In this document: positions 52,517 to 61,546 of the stretch, in pieces | Position numbering within the stretch: the stretch's first letter is position 1 | Layout: every line of letters begins with the position of its first letter | Assembly: GCF_000224065.1 (NCBI RefSeq) | Contig: NZ_AFWT01000001.1 | Coordinates: 132,001 to 196,000, forward strand | From: Thiorhodococcus drewsii AZ1 | GTDB lineage: Bacteria > Pseudomonadota > Gammaproteobacteria > Chromatiales > Chromatiaceae | Reading direction: 5' to 3' | Length of the DNA: 64,000 nt | The notes under the pieces: model-generated | Databases searched by the model: none | Seen by the model: only the letters and a program-made list of their open reading frames with translations | What the model was told of the DNA's origin: nothing | Translations under genes and position numbers: made by a program

Positions 52517-55500
52517 ATGGGTCAGCTGTTCCGCATCACCGGCTTTCTGTCCTACGTAACGATGCTCTTCCTCAATGCCTTCGTCGATCTGGGACACAAG
52601 ATCGTCATCCAGAACACGCTGTTCAAAACCTACGATGGCGAAGCCCAGATCCTGCTGACGGCGATCGTCAACGCCTTCATCCTGCTTCCGTTCGTCCTGC
52701 TGTTCACGCCCTCCGGGTTTATCGCCGACCGTTTCCCCAAGAACCGGGTGATGCGCACGACCGCCTGGGGTGCGATCGGACTCACGCTTGGCATCACGCT
52801 CTGTTATTACCAGGGCTGGTTCTGGCCGGCATTCGGCATGACCCTGCTGCTGGCGGCCCAGAGCGCCTTCTATTCGCCGGCCAAGTACGGCTATATCAAG
52901 GAGCTGGTCGGCAAGGAATCGCTGGCTGCAGCCAACGGCTGGGTTCAGGCGACCACGAGCAGCGCCATCCTGGCCGGCATCTTCTTCTTCTCGGTGCTGT
53001 TCGAGCGTGCGCTCGCCGGAACCGCCGGTCTGTTGGATCCGGACGCGATCATGCGTTTGGTGGCGCCGCTCGGTTGGGTGTTGGTGTTCTGCTCGGTGAT
53101 CGAACTCCTTCTGGCCTATCGACTGCCCCAGGTCAGCCCACAGAGCCCATTGAGCTTCGACTGGCATCAGTACCGCAGCGGACGCTATCTGGTCCGCAAC
53201 TGGCGGGCCGCTTGGGACAATGAGGTCATCTGGCTCTCGATCGTCGGACTCTCGGTGTTCTGGGCCATCTCTCAGGTGATCCTGGCCGCCTTCCCCGCCT
53301 TCGCGAAGGAGAGCCTGGGCGAGACCAATACCGTGGTGATTCAGGGCATGCTCGCCTGCGCCGGGGTCGGCGTCATCCTCGGGTCGGTCATCGCCGGGCG
53401 CGTCTCGCGCAACCATATCGAGACCGGCCTCATTCCGCTCGGTGCGATCGGAGTCGCGGCGACCTTGTTTCTGGTGCCCGGTCTGGATTCGGTCTGGGCC
53501 CATGGTCTGAACTTCCTGCTGCTCGGCGTGCTGGGCGGATTCTTTCTGGTGCCCCTGAACGCACTGATTCAGTTCCATGCCGGCGAGGCCGGACTGGGGC
53601 GCGTGCTGGCGGCGAACAACTTCATCCAGAACCTCACGATGCTGGCGTTCCTGGGCCTGACCGTGGCGGCCGCCTATGTCGGAATCGACGGTCACGTCCT
53701 GATGTTGGCGCTCGCCGTCGTCGCGTTGTTGGGGGCCGTCTATACCCTCTATAAGCTGCCGCAGTCGCTGGTGCGTTTCATTCTGGCGCGGGCCATCTCG
53801 ACCCGTTACCGCCTCAATGTCATCGGTCTGAAGAACATGCCGGCACAGGGCGGTGTGCTGATGCTCGGCAATCATGTCAGCTGGGTGGATTGGGCCATGG
53901 TCCAGTTGGCCAGCCCGCGTCCGGTGCGCTTCGTCATGGAGCGCTGGATCTACGAGCGCTGGTATCTGCGCTGGTTCCTCGACTTCTTCGGGGTCGTGCC
54001 CATCTCGCGCGGCAGCAGCCGCCAGGCCATCCAGACGGTCTCGACGCTGCTCGACGCGGGCCAGGTGGTCTGTCTCTTCCCCGAGGGGACGCTGAGCAAG
54101 AACGGTCAGCTCTCCGAGTTCAAGCGCGGCTTCGAGCTGGCCGCGCGGGCCGCCAAGTCGGGCGTGATCCTGCCCTTCTATCAGCGCGGGCTGTGGGGCA
54201 GTCGCTTCTCCTATGCGAGCGATAAGCTCAAATCGAACCGGCGCGAGGGACGGATGCGCGACGTGATCGTGGCCTTCGGTCCGACCCTGCCGCTGGATGC
54301 CAGCGCCGAGCGTGTCAAACAGGCGGTCTTCGAGCTATCGGTGACCTCTTGGCGGACCTATGTCGAGACGCTGCCGACTCTGCCGCTGGCCTGGCTGCGG
54401 ACGGTCAAGCGCGATCCGGGCGCACTGGCCGTGATCGACTCGATCGGCACTTCACTGACCAATCGCCGTCTGCTGACGGCCGTGCTCCTGTTCGCCGGGC
54501 GGATGCGACGTCTGGTGCCCGAACCTGCGGTCGGGATTCTGCTGCCGGCCAGCAGCGCCGGGGCTATCGCCAACCTGGCCGGGTTGCTGTGCGGCAAGCG
54601 GGTGGTGAACCTCAACTACACCGCGAGCGCCGAGTCGTTGCGCGCAGGCGTCGAGAAGGCTGGGATCCGGCACATCGTCACCGCCGACCGCTTCCTGGCC
54701 AAGCTCGACCAACGCGGCATCGATCCGAGGAGCGTGCTGCCAGGGGTGACGCTGCACGCGATGGAGTCGATGCGGGCCGAGTTCGGGCTGCTGCGCGCGT
54801 TCTCCGCACTGGCCATCGCCACACTCCTGCCCGTCGGGATGCTCCATGCGCTCTTCTGTCGCGCCGGTCGGCCTGACGACACGGCGGCGATCCTCTTCTC
54901 CAGCGGCAGCGAGGGCGCGCCCAAGGGGGTCGAGCTCACCCATCGCAACATCATGGCCAACGTGCGCCAGATCTCGGACGTGCTCAATACCGAGCGCGAG
55001 GACGTGGTGCTGTCCAATCTGCCGCTCTTCCATGCCTTCGGGCTGACCGCGACCACCTTCCTGCCGCTGCTCGAAGGCATTCCCATGGTCTGTCATCCGG
55101 ATCCGACCGACGCGGTCGGTGGCGCCAAGGCCGTCGCCCGCTATCGGGTCACGGTGCTCTGCAGCACCTCGACCTTCCTGCGGCTCTATGTCCGCAACCG
55201 ACATGTGCATCCGCTCATGCTGCAGTCACTGCGCATCCTGGTCGCCGGGGCCGAGCGTCTGTCGCCCGAGGTGCGCGAGTCCTTCGCGCTCAAGTTCCAC
55301 AAGGCTATCTTGGAGGGCTACGGTGCCACCGAGACGACCCCGGTGGCCAGCGTCAATGTGCCCGATGCACTAGAGACGGATACCTGGAAGATCCAGTCCG
55401 GCTCGCGTCTCGGCACGGTCGGGATGCCGCTGCCGGGCACCAGCTTCCGGGTGGTGGATCCGGTCTCGCTGGAATCGCTGCCGCCCGGTGAGGACGGTCT

Positions 55501-55966
55501 CATCCTGATCGGGGGCGTTCAGGTCATGAAGGGCTATCTCGGCGACCCCGAGAAGACGGCGGATGCGGTCGTCGAGCTGGACGGCACGCGTTGGTACAAG
55601 ACCGGCGACAAAGGCCATCTGGACGCGGACGGCTTCCTGAGCATCGTCGATCGCTATTCGCGTTTCGCCAAGCTCGGGGGCGAGATGATCAGCCTCAGTG
55701 CCGTCGAGGAACAGGTACGCAAGGCACTCGAACAGGATGACCTGGAGATTGCGGCGGTCAATCTGCCCGATGAGCGCAAGGGCGAGCGTATCCTGCTGTT
55801 GACCACCGAGTCGATCGATCCGGATGCGCTGCGTCGGCGCATGATGGAGCAGGGGGCCAATCCGCTGAGCATCCCCTCCGAATTGCGCGAGGTCGCCGAG
55901 ATCCCGAAGCTTGGCAGCGGCAAGACCGACTTCGGCGCGCTGAGACGCTTGGCGATGGCCGGCTGA
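52517..55966 (+). CDS. aas: Aas-type trifunctional protein: LplT-like transporter, acyltransferase, acyl-ACP synthetase
   Basis: Read from the ATG at 52517 (MGQLFRITGFL). The 1149-residue product joins three modules. Residues 1-425 are an MFS transporter of the lysophospholipid type (LplT). Residues about 430-640 are a PlsC acyltransferase with H453-x4-D458 (NHVSWVD) and FPEGTLSKNG. The remainder is an acyl-ACP synthetase/AMP-forming ligase (FSSGSEGAPKGVELTHRN, near 790; YGATETTPVAS; YKTGDKG). In E. coli, LplT and Aas are separate neighbours; here they are fused. The protein takes in and re-acylates lysophosphatidylethanolamine at the inner membrane. Confidence 0.93.
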   Translation: MGQLFRITGFLSYVTMLFLNAFVDLGHKIVIQNTLFKTYDGEAQILLTAIVNAFILLPFVLLFTPSGFIADRFPKNRVMRTTAWGAIGLTLGITLCYYQGWFWPAFGMTLLLAAQSAFYSPAKYGYIKELVGKESLAAANGWVQATTSSAILAGIFFFSVLFERALAGTAGLLDPDAIMRLVAPLGWVLVFCSVIELLLAYRLPQVSPQSPLSFDWHQYRSGRYLVRNWRAAWDNEVIWLSIVGLSVFWAISQVILAAFPAFAKESLGETNTVVIQGMLACAGVGVILGSVIAGRVSRNHIETGLIPLGAIGVAATLFLVPGLDSVWAHGLNFLLLGVLGGFFLVPLNALIQFHAGEAGLGRVLAANNFIQNLTMLAFLGLTVAAAYVGIDGHVLMLALAVVALLGAVYTLYKLPQSLVRFILARAISTRYRLNVIGLKNMPAQGGVLMLGNHVSWVDWAMVQLASPRPVRFVMERWIYERWYLRWFLDFFGVVPISRGSSRQAIQTVSTLLDAGQVVCLFPEGTLSKNGQLSEFKRGFELAARAAKSGVILPFYQRGLWGSRFSYASDKLKSNRREGRMRDVIVAFGPTLPLDASAERVKQAVFELSVTSWRTYVETLPTLPLAWLRTVKRDPGALAVIDSIGTSLTNRRLLTAVLLFAGRMRRLVPEPAVGILLPASSAGAIANLAGLLCGKRVVNLNYTASAESLRAGVEKAGIRHIVTADRFLAKLDQRGIDPRSVLPGVTLHAMESMRAEFGLLRAFSALAIATLLPVGMLHALFCRAGRPDDTAAILFSSGSEGAPKGVELTHRNIMANVRQISDVLNTEREDVVLSNLPLFHAFGLTATTFLPLLEGIPMVCHPDPTDAVGGAKAVARYRVTVLCSTSTFLRLYVRNRHVHPLMLQSLRILVAGAERLSPEVRESFALKFHKAILEGYGATETTPVASVNVPDALETDTWKIQSGSRLGTVGMPLPGTSFRVVDPVSLESLPPGEDGLILIGGVQVMKGYLGDPEKTADAVVELDGTRWYKTGDKGHLDADGFLSIVDRYSRFAKLGGEMISLSAVEEQVRKALEQDDLEIAAVNLPDERKGERILLLTTESIDPDALRRRMMEQGANPLSIPSELREVAEIPKLGSGKTDFGALRRLAMAG

Positions 55967-56070
55967 GCGGCGCTCTATCGGGCGGAACTTGTGCCCTTTG
56001 ACCGACCGGGCATGAGTCCCCACATTCTCACCCTTAGCCGATGAAGCGGAAACGCTGGTCTAATCCTTCC

Positions 56071-56112
56071 GCTGGCCGCTGGCCGCTGGCCGCTGGCCGC
56101 TGGCCGCTGGCC
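56071..56112 (+). repeat. Tandem repeat of six GCTGGCC heptamers
   Basis: GCTGGCC is repeated six times without change from 56071 to 56112, in the gap before the ketopantoate reductase-like gene. Because seven is not a multiple of three, a copy-number change would shift the frame of any translation starting at the in-frame ATG at 56041. The main start at 56146 lies after the repeat, so a change could also simply alter the leader. Confidence 0.9.
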
Positions 56113-56145
56113 ATCCTCGAACATCCCAACCGCATTCCAGATTCC

Positions 56146-57099
56146 ATGACCCTGAATACATCGACTCCGCACGACCTCAGTTTCACCATCTTCGGTACGG
56201 GCGCCCTGGGCGGCTTCTATGGCTCCAGACTCCTGGCGGGTGGTTCCACTGTCCGTTTCATCGCCCATAGCGATGTCGACTTCATCCGCCGCGAGGGGCT
56301 ACGCGTCGACTCGCCCCTCGGTGACCAGCATCACCAACCGGTCGAGGTCTATCGCGATTCGGACGTCATTCCGCGCAGCGATGTCGTCTGTGTCGGTCTC
56401 AAGAGCACCCAGAACCATCGTTTGGTGGAATTGCTCGAACCCTTGATCGGAGAGGGAACCCTCATCCTCAACCTGCAGAATGGGCTGACCATGGAGGAGG
56501 AGCTGGTCGAGGCCTTTCCCCAGGCCGTCGTGGTGGCGGGCCTGTGCTTTCTATGCTCGAACAAGGTGGGGCCGGGACATATCACCCATCTCGATTATGG
56601 CCTGGTCAGCTTTGCCCCCTTCGATGAGCGCGGACGCGAGCAGATCCCGGCGCTGATGGCGGCCTTCTCGGCCGGCGGCGTGAAGGTGGAGTCGCAGCCT
56701 TCACTGCCCCAGGCACGCTGGCGCAAGCTGGCTTGGAATATCCCATTCAACGGTCTGTCCGTCCTGCTCGACGTGGATACGAATCGCATCATGGCGGACC
56801 CGGACGGTCGTGTGCTCGCCGAGCAGCTCATGGCCGAGGTTGCATTGGGGGCCGAGACCTGTGGTGTCCCCTTCGACGAGGGCTTTATGCCCAAGCTGAT
56901 GCAGATCACCGAGGCGATGACGCCCTATGCCCCCAGCATGCGTCTGGACTATCTCGCCAAGCGTGAGCTGGAGATCGAGTTCATGTACGAGCGGCCCCTG
57001 CGTGAGGTGTCCAAGCGGGGCGTGCGGCTGCCGGCTGTCGAGGCCGTTGCGCGCCAGCTGCGTTTCGTGGATCGGCACAATCGCGATCAGGCACGTTGA
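56146..57099 (+). CDS. 2-dehydropantoate 2-reductase-like protein (ApbA/PanE family)
   Basis: Start taken at 56146 (MTLNTSTPHD), because the upstream extension from 56041 would be encoded by the heptamer repeat. The 317-residue product has the NAD(P)-binding motif FGTGALGGFYGS, then VCVGLKSTQN, ILNLQNGL (N-rich substrate motif), and the catalytic lysine in ARWRKLAWNIPFNGLS. PanE reduces ketopantoate to pantoate for CoA synthesis; many paralogs have other ketoacid substrates, so panE itself is not assigned. No Shine-Dalgarno is obvious for either start. Confidence 0.88.
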   Translation: MTLNTSTPHDLSFTIFGTGALGGFYGSRLLAGGSTVRFIAHSDVDFIRREGLRVDSPLGDQHHQPVEVYRDSDVIPRSDVVCVGLKSTQNHRLVELLEPLIGEGTLILNLQNGLTMEEELVEAFPQAVVVAGLCFLCSNKVGPGHITHLDYGLVSFAPFDERGREQIPALMAAFSAGGVKVESQPSLPQARWRKLAWNIPFNGLSVLLDVDTNRIMADPDGRVLAEQLMAEVALGAETCGVPFDEGFMPKLMQITEAMTPYAPSMRLDYLAKRELEIEFMYERPLREVSKRGVRLPAVEAVARQLRFVDRHNRDQAR

Positions 57100-57210
57100 T
57101 GTTGGGGTAGACGGCCTGCTCGTGTGTCGCCGCAGATTTCGCGGAGGGTCGTCGCGTGCGCCATCCGTGGCACTCCGTTCGATCCAACTAACGTTGGTCC
57201 TCAGTGCGCC

Positions 57211-58785
57211 TTATTTCTCACGCCAGATGGTGGTGTAAAGATCGTGTCTGCGGTCCTTGAGGTTCTGCACCGTGCCGCCGTTGCGGGCGGCGCGCAGCGC
57301 CTCCAGACGCAGGTCGGCGAAGGCGACCGTCTCGACGTTGGGTGTGGTGTCCGCAGCAATGCCGTCGCGCGCGAATGGGAAGTCGCAGGGCGTCAGGACG
57401 CAGCTCTGGGCATATTGGATGTCCATGTTGTGCACGTTCGGCAGGTTGCCGACGTTGCCCGACATGACGACATAGCATTGATTTTCGACCGCCCTTGCCT
57501 GGCCGCAATAACGCACGCGCAGATAGGACTGGCGCTCGTCGGTGCAGAAGGGGACGAAGATGATGTTTGCGCCTTGATCGACCAGATGACGGCCCAGTTC
57601 CGGGAATTCTGAGTCGTAGCAGATGAGTACGCCAATGGGGCCGCAGTCGGTGTTGATGGCGTTGAGCGACTGACCGCCTTCGATGTTCCACCAGTAGACC
57701 TCGTTGGGCGTCGGGTGGATTTTGGCCTGCTCGTAGACCTCGCCGCTGCGCAGACAGACGTAACAGATGTTCTCGACGCGCTCGTTGGGCATGCGCGTGG
57801 GGTGCGAGCCGCCGATGATGTTGATGTTGTAGCGCACGGCCATGTCGCTCAACGCCTGTTTGAGCGGTTCGGTGTGTTTGGTGAGCGCCTCGATGGATTC
57901 GGCCGGCGAGAGCTCCTCGCCCTCCATGGACAGAAGCTGCAGCGAGAAGAGCTCGGGGAAGACGACGAAATCGGCCCGGTAGTCGGCGGTCACGTCGACG
58001 AAATAGCGAACCAGGTCGATGAACTCCTCGAACGAACTTACGCGCCGCTGCATGTATTGCACGGTTGCGACTCGGACGGTGTCGGGAAGTCTGGCACCAT
58101 AGGTCTTGGCGCGCTTCTCTTCCTGCTCGTCCGGTGCGTTCGGGTTGCGCCAAAGCAGATGCACGCCGTAGCCGAGCGATTCCTTGTCCTCGGGCAGATA
58201 ATCCGGAAGAAGACCCACCACCTCGAAACCATTGCGCATCTGGAAGGTCAATACCGGATCGCGCTGGCGATTGGCGCGGACCTCCGTCAGATAGTCTTCC
58301 GGTCCGTCGAAGCGGCGCAGGCGCTTGGCGAGCGTCGGCAGGCGGCCACCGAAGACGATACCCTTGGCACCCCAGGAACGGGCCAGTTTCTTGCGCTCGT
58401 CATAGAGCCTCTGGCCGATTCTCAATCCGCGATAGTCGGGATCGACCACGACCTCCATGCCGTAGAGATAGTCGCCGTCCGGGTCGTGTCGAGAGGCGTA
58501 GCCGCCGCCAGTGATCTCTCGCCAGGTGTGGGATTTGAGCGCATGCTGCCCGTCGATCAGAAAGGTGGCGCAGTAGCCGACGATGTTTCCCTGGTATTCG
58601 GCGACGAATTGGCCTTCGGAGAAGTTGTTGATCTGACCCCGTAGCATTGCCGGGGAGTAGGTGCCCATTCCTGTTGGCAGGTAGACTTTCGACACCAGCG
58701 CACGAATGGCGGGGATATCCTCGATACGTGCATTGCGTACCAGCAAGTGCGGTTTGCTGGAGGTGGTCTTGTGGTCTGAAGGCAT
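57211..58785 (-). CDS. GNAT acetyltransferase fused to carbon-nitrogen hydrolase (nitrilase superfamily)
   Basis: Read from the ATG at 58785 (MPSDHKTTSS). The 524-residue product has an N-terminal GNAT domain (about 12-200; VRNARIEDIPAIRALVSKVY, VVVDPDYRGLRIGQRLYDERKKL) and a C-terminal nitrilase-type hydrolase (about 240-515) with the catalytic triad E in VVFPELFS, K in AKIHPTPNE and C in LICYDSEFPE. This fusion is widespread in proteobacteria; substrate and reaction have not been established as far as I know. Possible roles include acylated amide or amino-acid metabolism. It is divergent from the oxidoreductase gene and convergent with the PanE-like gene. Confidence 0.93.
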   Translation of the reverse strand: MPSDHKTTSSKPHLLVRNARIEDIPAIRALVSKVYLPTGMGTYSPAMLRGQINNFSEGQFVAEYQGNIVGYCATFLIDGQHALKSHTWREITGGGYASRHDPDGDYLYGMEVVVDPDYRGLRIGQRLYDERKKLARSWGAKGIVFGGRLPTLAKRLRRFDGPEDYLTEVRANRQRDPVLTFQMRNGFEVVGLLPDYLPEDKESLGYGVHLLWRNPNAPDEQEEKRAKTYGARLPDTVRVATVQYMQRRVSSFEEFIDLVRYFVDVTADYRADFVVFPELFSLQLLSMEGEELSPAESIEALTKHTEPLKQALSDMAVRYNINIIGGSHPTRMPNERVENICYVCLRSGEVYEQAKIHPTPNEVYWWNIEGGQSLNAINTDCGPIGVLICYDSEFPELGRHLVDQGANIIFVPFCTDERQSYLRVRYCGQARAVENQCYVVMSGNVGNLPNVHNMDIQYAQSCVLTPCDFPFARDGIAADTTPNVETVAFADLRLEALRAARNGGTVQNLKDRRHDLYTTIWREK

Positions 58786-59025
58786 GCTGGAAGACTCCGG
58801 GATTCGAGGTCGCTGTTCGGCCGGTCGCATTCGGCGGTCGGTCGCGCGCGGACTGTGGGGGTGGACGGTTGAAGGCCAGTCTGAAGACTTGCGGCTTGTG
58901 TCGCTAGAGGCCACGCCCCCACATGCTAAAGCATTGGCATTGCGCTTGAACCCTTTCCACTCGTTCGGTTCGATCGCCTGGCGCATGCCGGGCATCTCAT
59001 CTGGCGATTACATGCGGAGCAACCG

Positions 59026-60024
59026 ATGAAATCAATCGAAATACGCGAGACCGGAGGTCCATCCGTTCTCCAACTGGCTGAGCGACCCTGTCCGGAGCTG
59101 ACCGGTCCGGACGATATCCTGGTCAAGCTCGCGGCGGCCGGGGTGAATCCGATCGACACCAAGATCCGGTCGAACGGGCCCATGCTGCCGGCCGGGTTCC
59201 CGGCCGTTCTGGGGTGCGATGGTGCCGGCGTGGTCGAGGCCGTCGGCGAGGCCGTCACCCGCTTCAAGCCGGGTGACGAGGTCTGGTTCTGCTACGGCGG
59301 GCTCGGCGGTCCGGTGGGCACCTATGCCGAGTACATCGTACTCGACAATCATCTGGCCCAGGCCAAGCCACGCTCCATCGAGATGGTCGAGGCCGCCGCC
59401 GCGCCCTTGGTGCTGCTCACCGCTTGGGAGGCATTGCATGATCGTGCCCGTCTCCACGAGGGCCACAGGGTCCTGATCCATGCCGGCGCCGGCGGGGTGG
59501 GGCATGTCGCCATCCAGTTGGCCAAGGCGGCGGGCGCGCGCGTCTGCACCACCGTGAGCAGCCCGGAGAAGGCCGCCTTCGCTCACGCCCTCGGCGCCGA
59601 ATATTGCATCAACTACCAGGAAGAGGATCTGGTCGGAGCGGTGATGGAATGGACCGGTGGCCAGGGTGTCGACATCGCGTTCGACACGGTGGGCCCCGCC
59701 GTCTTCCGACAGACCATTCCGGCCATGGCCCACTATGGCGATCTGGTCACCATCCTGGATCCGGGTCCGGAACTCGACCTCAAGGAGGCGCGTATGCGCA
59801 ATCTGCGCATCAGTCTGGAGCTGATGCTGACACCGATGCTCAGAGACGTGCCCAGGGCGAGGGTGCAGCAGGGCGAGATTCTGCGTCGTTGCGCCAAGCT
59901 CATCGATCGTGGCGATCTGCGCATTCATGTCTCCGAGACCTTTCCGCTCGAACAGGCCGCCGCTGCGCACGCCCTGCTCGAACAGGGCCATGTAACAGGG
60001 AAATTGGCCCTGACATCGGCCTGA
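59026..60024 (+). CDS. Zinc-type alcohol dehydrogenase-like (quinone oxidoreductase) protein
   Basis: The 332-residue MDR-superfamily protein has the catalytic-domain block AAGVNPIDTKIRSNG, LGCDGAGVVEAVGEAVTRFKPGDEV and the NADPH-binding motif HAGAGGVGHVAIQLAKAAGARV. It lacks the Cys ligands of the structural zinc, so it fits the zinc-independent quinone oxidoreductase (QOR) branch, which reduces quinones or enones with NADPH. The metallophosphoesterase gene follows. The exact substrate is not known. Confidence 0.9.
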   Translation: MKSIEIRETGGPSVLQLAERPCPELTGPDDILVKLAAAGVNPIDTKIRSNGPMLPAGFPAVLGCDGAGVVEAVGEAVTRFKPGDEVWFCYGGLGGPVGTYAEYIVLDNHLAQAKPRSIEMVEAAAAPLVLLTAWEALHDRARLHEGHRVLIHAGAGGVGHVAIQLAKAAGARVCTTVSSPEKAAFAHALGAEYCINYQEEDLVGAVMEWTGGQGVDIAFDTVGPAVFRQTIPAMAHYGDLVTILDPGPELDLKEARMRNLRISLELMLTPMLRDVPRARVQQGEILRRCAKLIDRGDLRIHVSETFPLEQAAAAHALLEQGHVTGKLALTSA

Positions 60025-60066
60025 CCGGTGCGCGGGCACGAGGCTATCGTGGACGAAGTTGCAAGC

Positions 60067-60687
60067 ATGGATCTGATTCGTATCGCCGTTCTGTCCGACA
60101 CCCATGGGGCGATCGATGCCCGCGTGCAGGAGGTGGTGGCCTCCTGCGACCTGGCCGTTCACGGTGGTGACATCGGCGGTGCCTCGGTGCTGGCCCAGCT
60201 CCAGCCCCGCCTCGGGCGGGTGCTGGCCGTGTCAGGCAACAACGATGTTGCGCGCAAGTGGCCAGAGGAGGACCGCCGTCTCCTGGTCCATCTGCCCGAG
60301 TGGCTGGAGCAGCCCCTGCCTGGGGGCATCCTCGTTCTGATCCACGGCCATCAGACCGTTGCCCGCGATCGTCATCGGGTGTTGCGAGCGCGTTTTCCAC
60401 AGGCCCGCGCCATCGTTTACGGCCATAGCCACTACATGGTGCTCGACGACGAGCACGAGCCCTGGGTGCTGAATCCGGGCGCTGCGGGGCGCTCGCGCAC
60501 CCATGGCGGGCCATCCTGTCAGGTGTTGATCGCGACTCCGACCGAGTGGCGGGTCGAGTCGTATCGCTTTCCGCTCTCGGTGTCGAAGCGGGGCCTGAGA
60601 TACACTGGCGCCCATGACGACGCCCAATCACTCCCCACTCAAACCGCCCAAGTCGCTGTTACGCCAGGTCGGACGCGCGATCGCTGA
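60067..60687 (+). CDS. YfcE/MJ0936-like metallophosphoesterase
   Basis: The ATG at 60067 (MDLIRIAVLSDTHG) was preferred to the GTG at 60028, because the family begins with this strand. The 206-residue product has the calcineurin-like metal-binding motifs LSDTHG, HGGDIGG, GNND, VLIHGH and YGHSH, all needed for the two-metal centre of YfcE-type phosphodiesterases. It probably cleaves phosphodiesters or nucleotides in the cytoplasm. The last 74 bases overlap the start of the ttcA gene in another frame. Confidence 0.9.
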   Translation: MDLIRIAVLSDTHGAIDARVQEVVASCDLAVHGGDIGGASVLAQLQPRLGRVLAVSGNNDVARKWPEEDRRLLVHLPEWLEQPLPGGILVLIHGHQTVARDRHRVLRARFPQARAIVYGHSHYMVLDDEHEPWVLNPGAAGRSRTHGGPSCQVLIATPTEWRVESYRFPLSVSKRGLRYTGAHDDAQSLPTQTAQVAVTPGRTRDR

Positions 60688-61423
60688 TTTCCGCATGATC
60701 GGAGACGGCGACCGCATCCTGCTCGGCGTCTCCGGCGGCAAGGATTCGCTCTCGCTGCTGCAGGTTCTGAGTCATCTGCGCACCTATGCCCCGGTCCGTT
60801 TCGACCTCGCCGTCCTGACCGTGGATCCGGAGGTGCCCGGCTTCGATCCCCAGTCGCTCAAGGACTATTACGATGCCCTCGGCGTGCCCTGGCACTATGA
60901 GCAACAACCGCTGATGGAGCAGGCCAAGGTCCACATGGATGGCGATTCGTTTTGCGCCTACTGCTCGCGTATGAAGCGCGGCATTATGTACCGCATCTGT
61001 CGCGAGCAGGGCTATAACGTACTCGCGCTCGGACAACATCTGGACGACCTTGCCGAGAGTCTGCTGATGTCACTGTTCCACGGCGGTCAACTACGGACTA
61101 TGAAGGCGCACTACATGAACCAGGAAGGCGACGTGCGCATCATCCGGCCGCTGGCCTATTGCCGCGAGCGCCAGACGGCGGACTTCGCGACCAAGGCGGG
61201 TCTGCCCGTGGTACCGGACTCCTGTCCTGCCTGCTTCACCATGCCGAGTCGCCGCGAGCACATGAAGGCGCTGCTGGCACGCGAAGAGGCCGATCACTCG
61301 CATCTTTTCGCCAGCATCCTGCACGCGATCCGCCCGATCATGACCGAGGGCGATCTGCCCCAACCCGGCTGGCCCGGAAGCGAGGAATCGAGCGGGATGC
61401 GCTATCTGGACGCCGAGCGCTGA
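60614..61423 (+). CDS. ttcA: tRNA 2-thiocytidine biosynthesis protein TtcA
   Basis: The 269-residue product has the PP-loop ATPase motif S40GGKDS45, CAYCSRMKRG with C114 and C117, and C204 in PDSCPAC, the cysteines corresponding to the FeS-cluster ligands of TtcA. It introduces the 2-thio group at C32 of certain tRNAs. The conserved segment starts about 16 residues after the ATG at 60614, so the 74-base overlap with the previous gene is real unless translation begins later. Alternatives within the same family (TtcA-like, tRNA thiolation) are possible. Confidence 0.88.
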   Translation: MTTPNHSPLKPPKSLLRQVGRAIADFRMIGDGDRILLGVSGGKDSLSLLQVLSHLRTYAPVRFDLAVLTVDPEVPGFDPQSLKDYYDALGVPWHYEQQPLMEQAKVHMDGDSFCAYCSRMKRGIMYRICREQGYNVLALGQHLDDLAESLLMSLFHGGQLRTMKAHYMNQEGDVRIIRPLAYCRERQTADFATKAGLPVVPDSCPACFTMPSRREHMKALLAREEADHSHLFASILHAIRPIMTEGDLPQPGWPGSEESSGMRYLDAER

Positions 61424-61546
61424 GGAGGCGTTCCAGCACGCAATTCCCGCTTGTGTCCCACATCTCTTTCATCCATCCGGAGTGACCGCGATGCCGCGAT
61501 TCAACGATCTGCCGCCGTGTCGGCCGCTTACTCCATTCCTTCCGGG

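Noticed and set aside
56041-56145. ATG at 56041 as the annotated start of the ketopantoate reductase-like protein
   Set aside because: The extension would be encoded mainly by the heptamer repeat (RWPLAAGRWPLA), which no family member needs; kept only as a possible variable extension.
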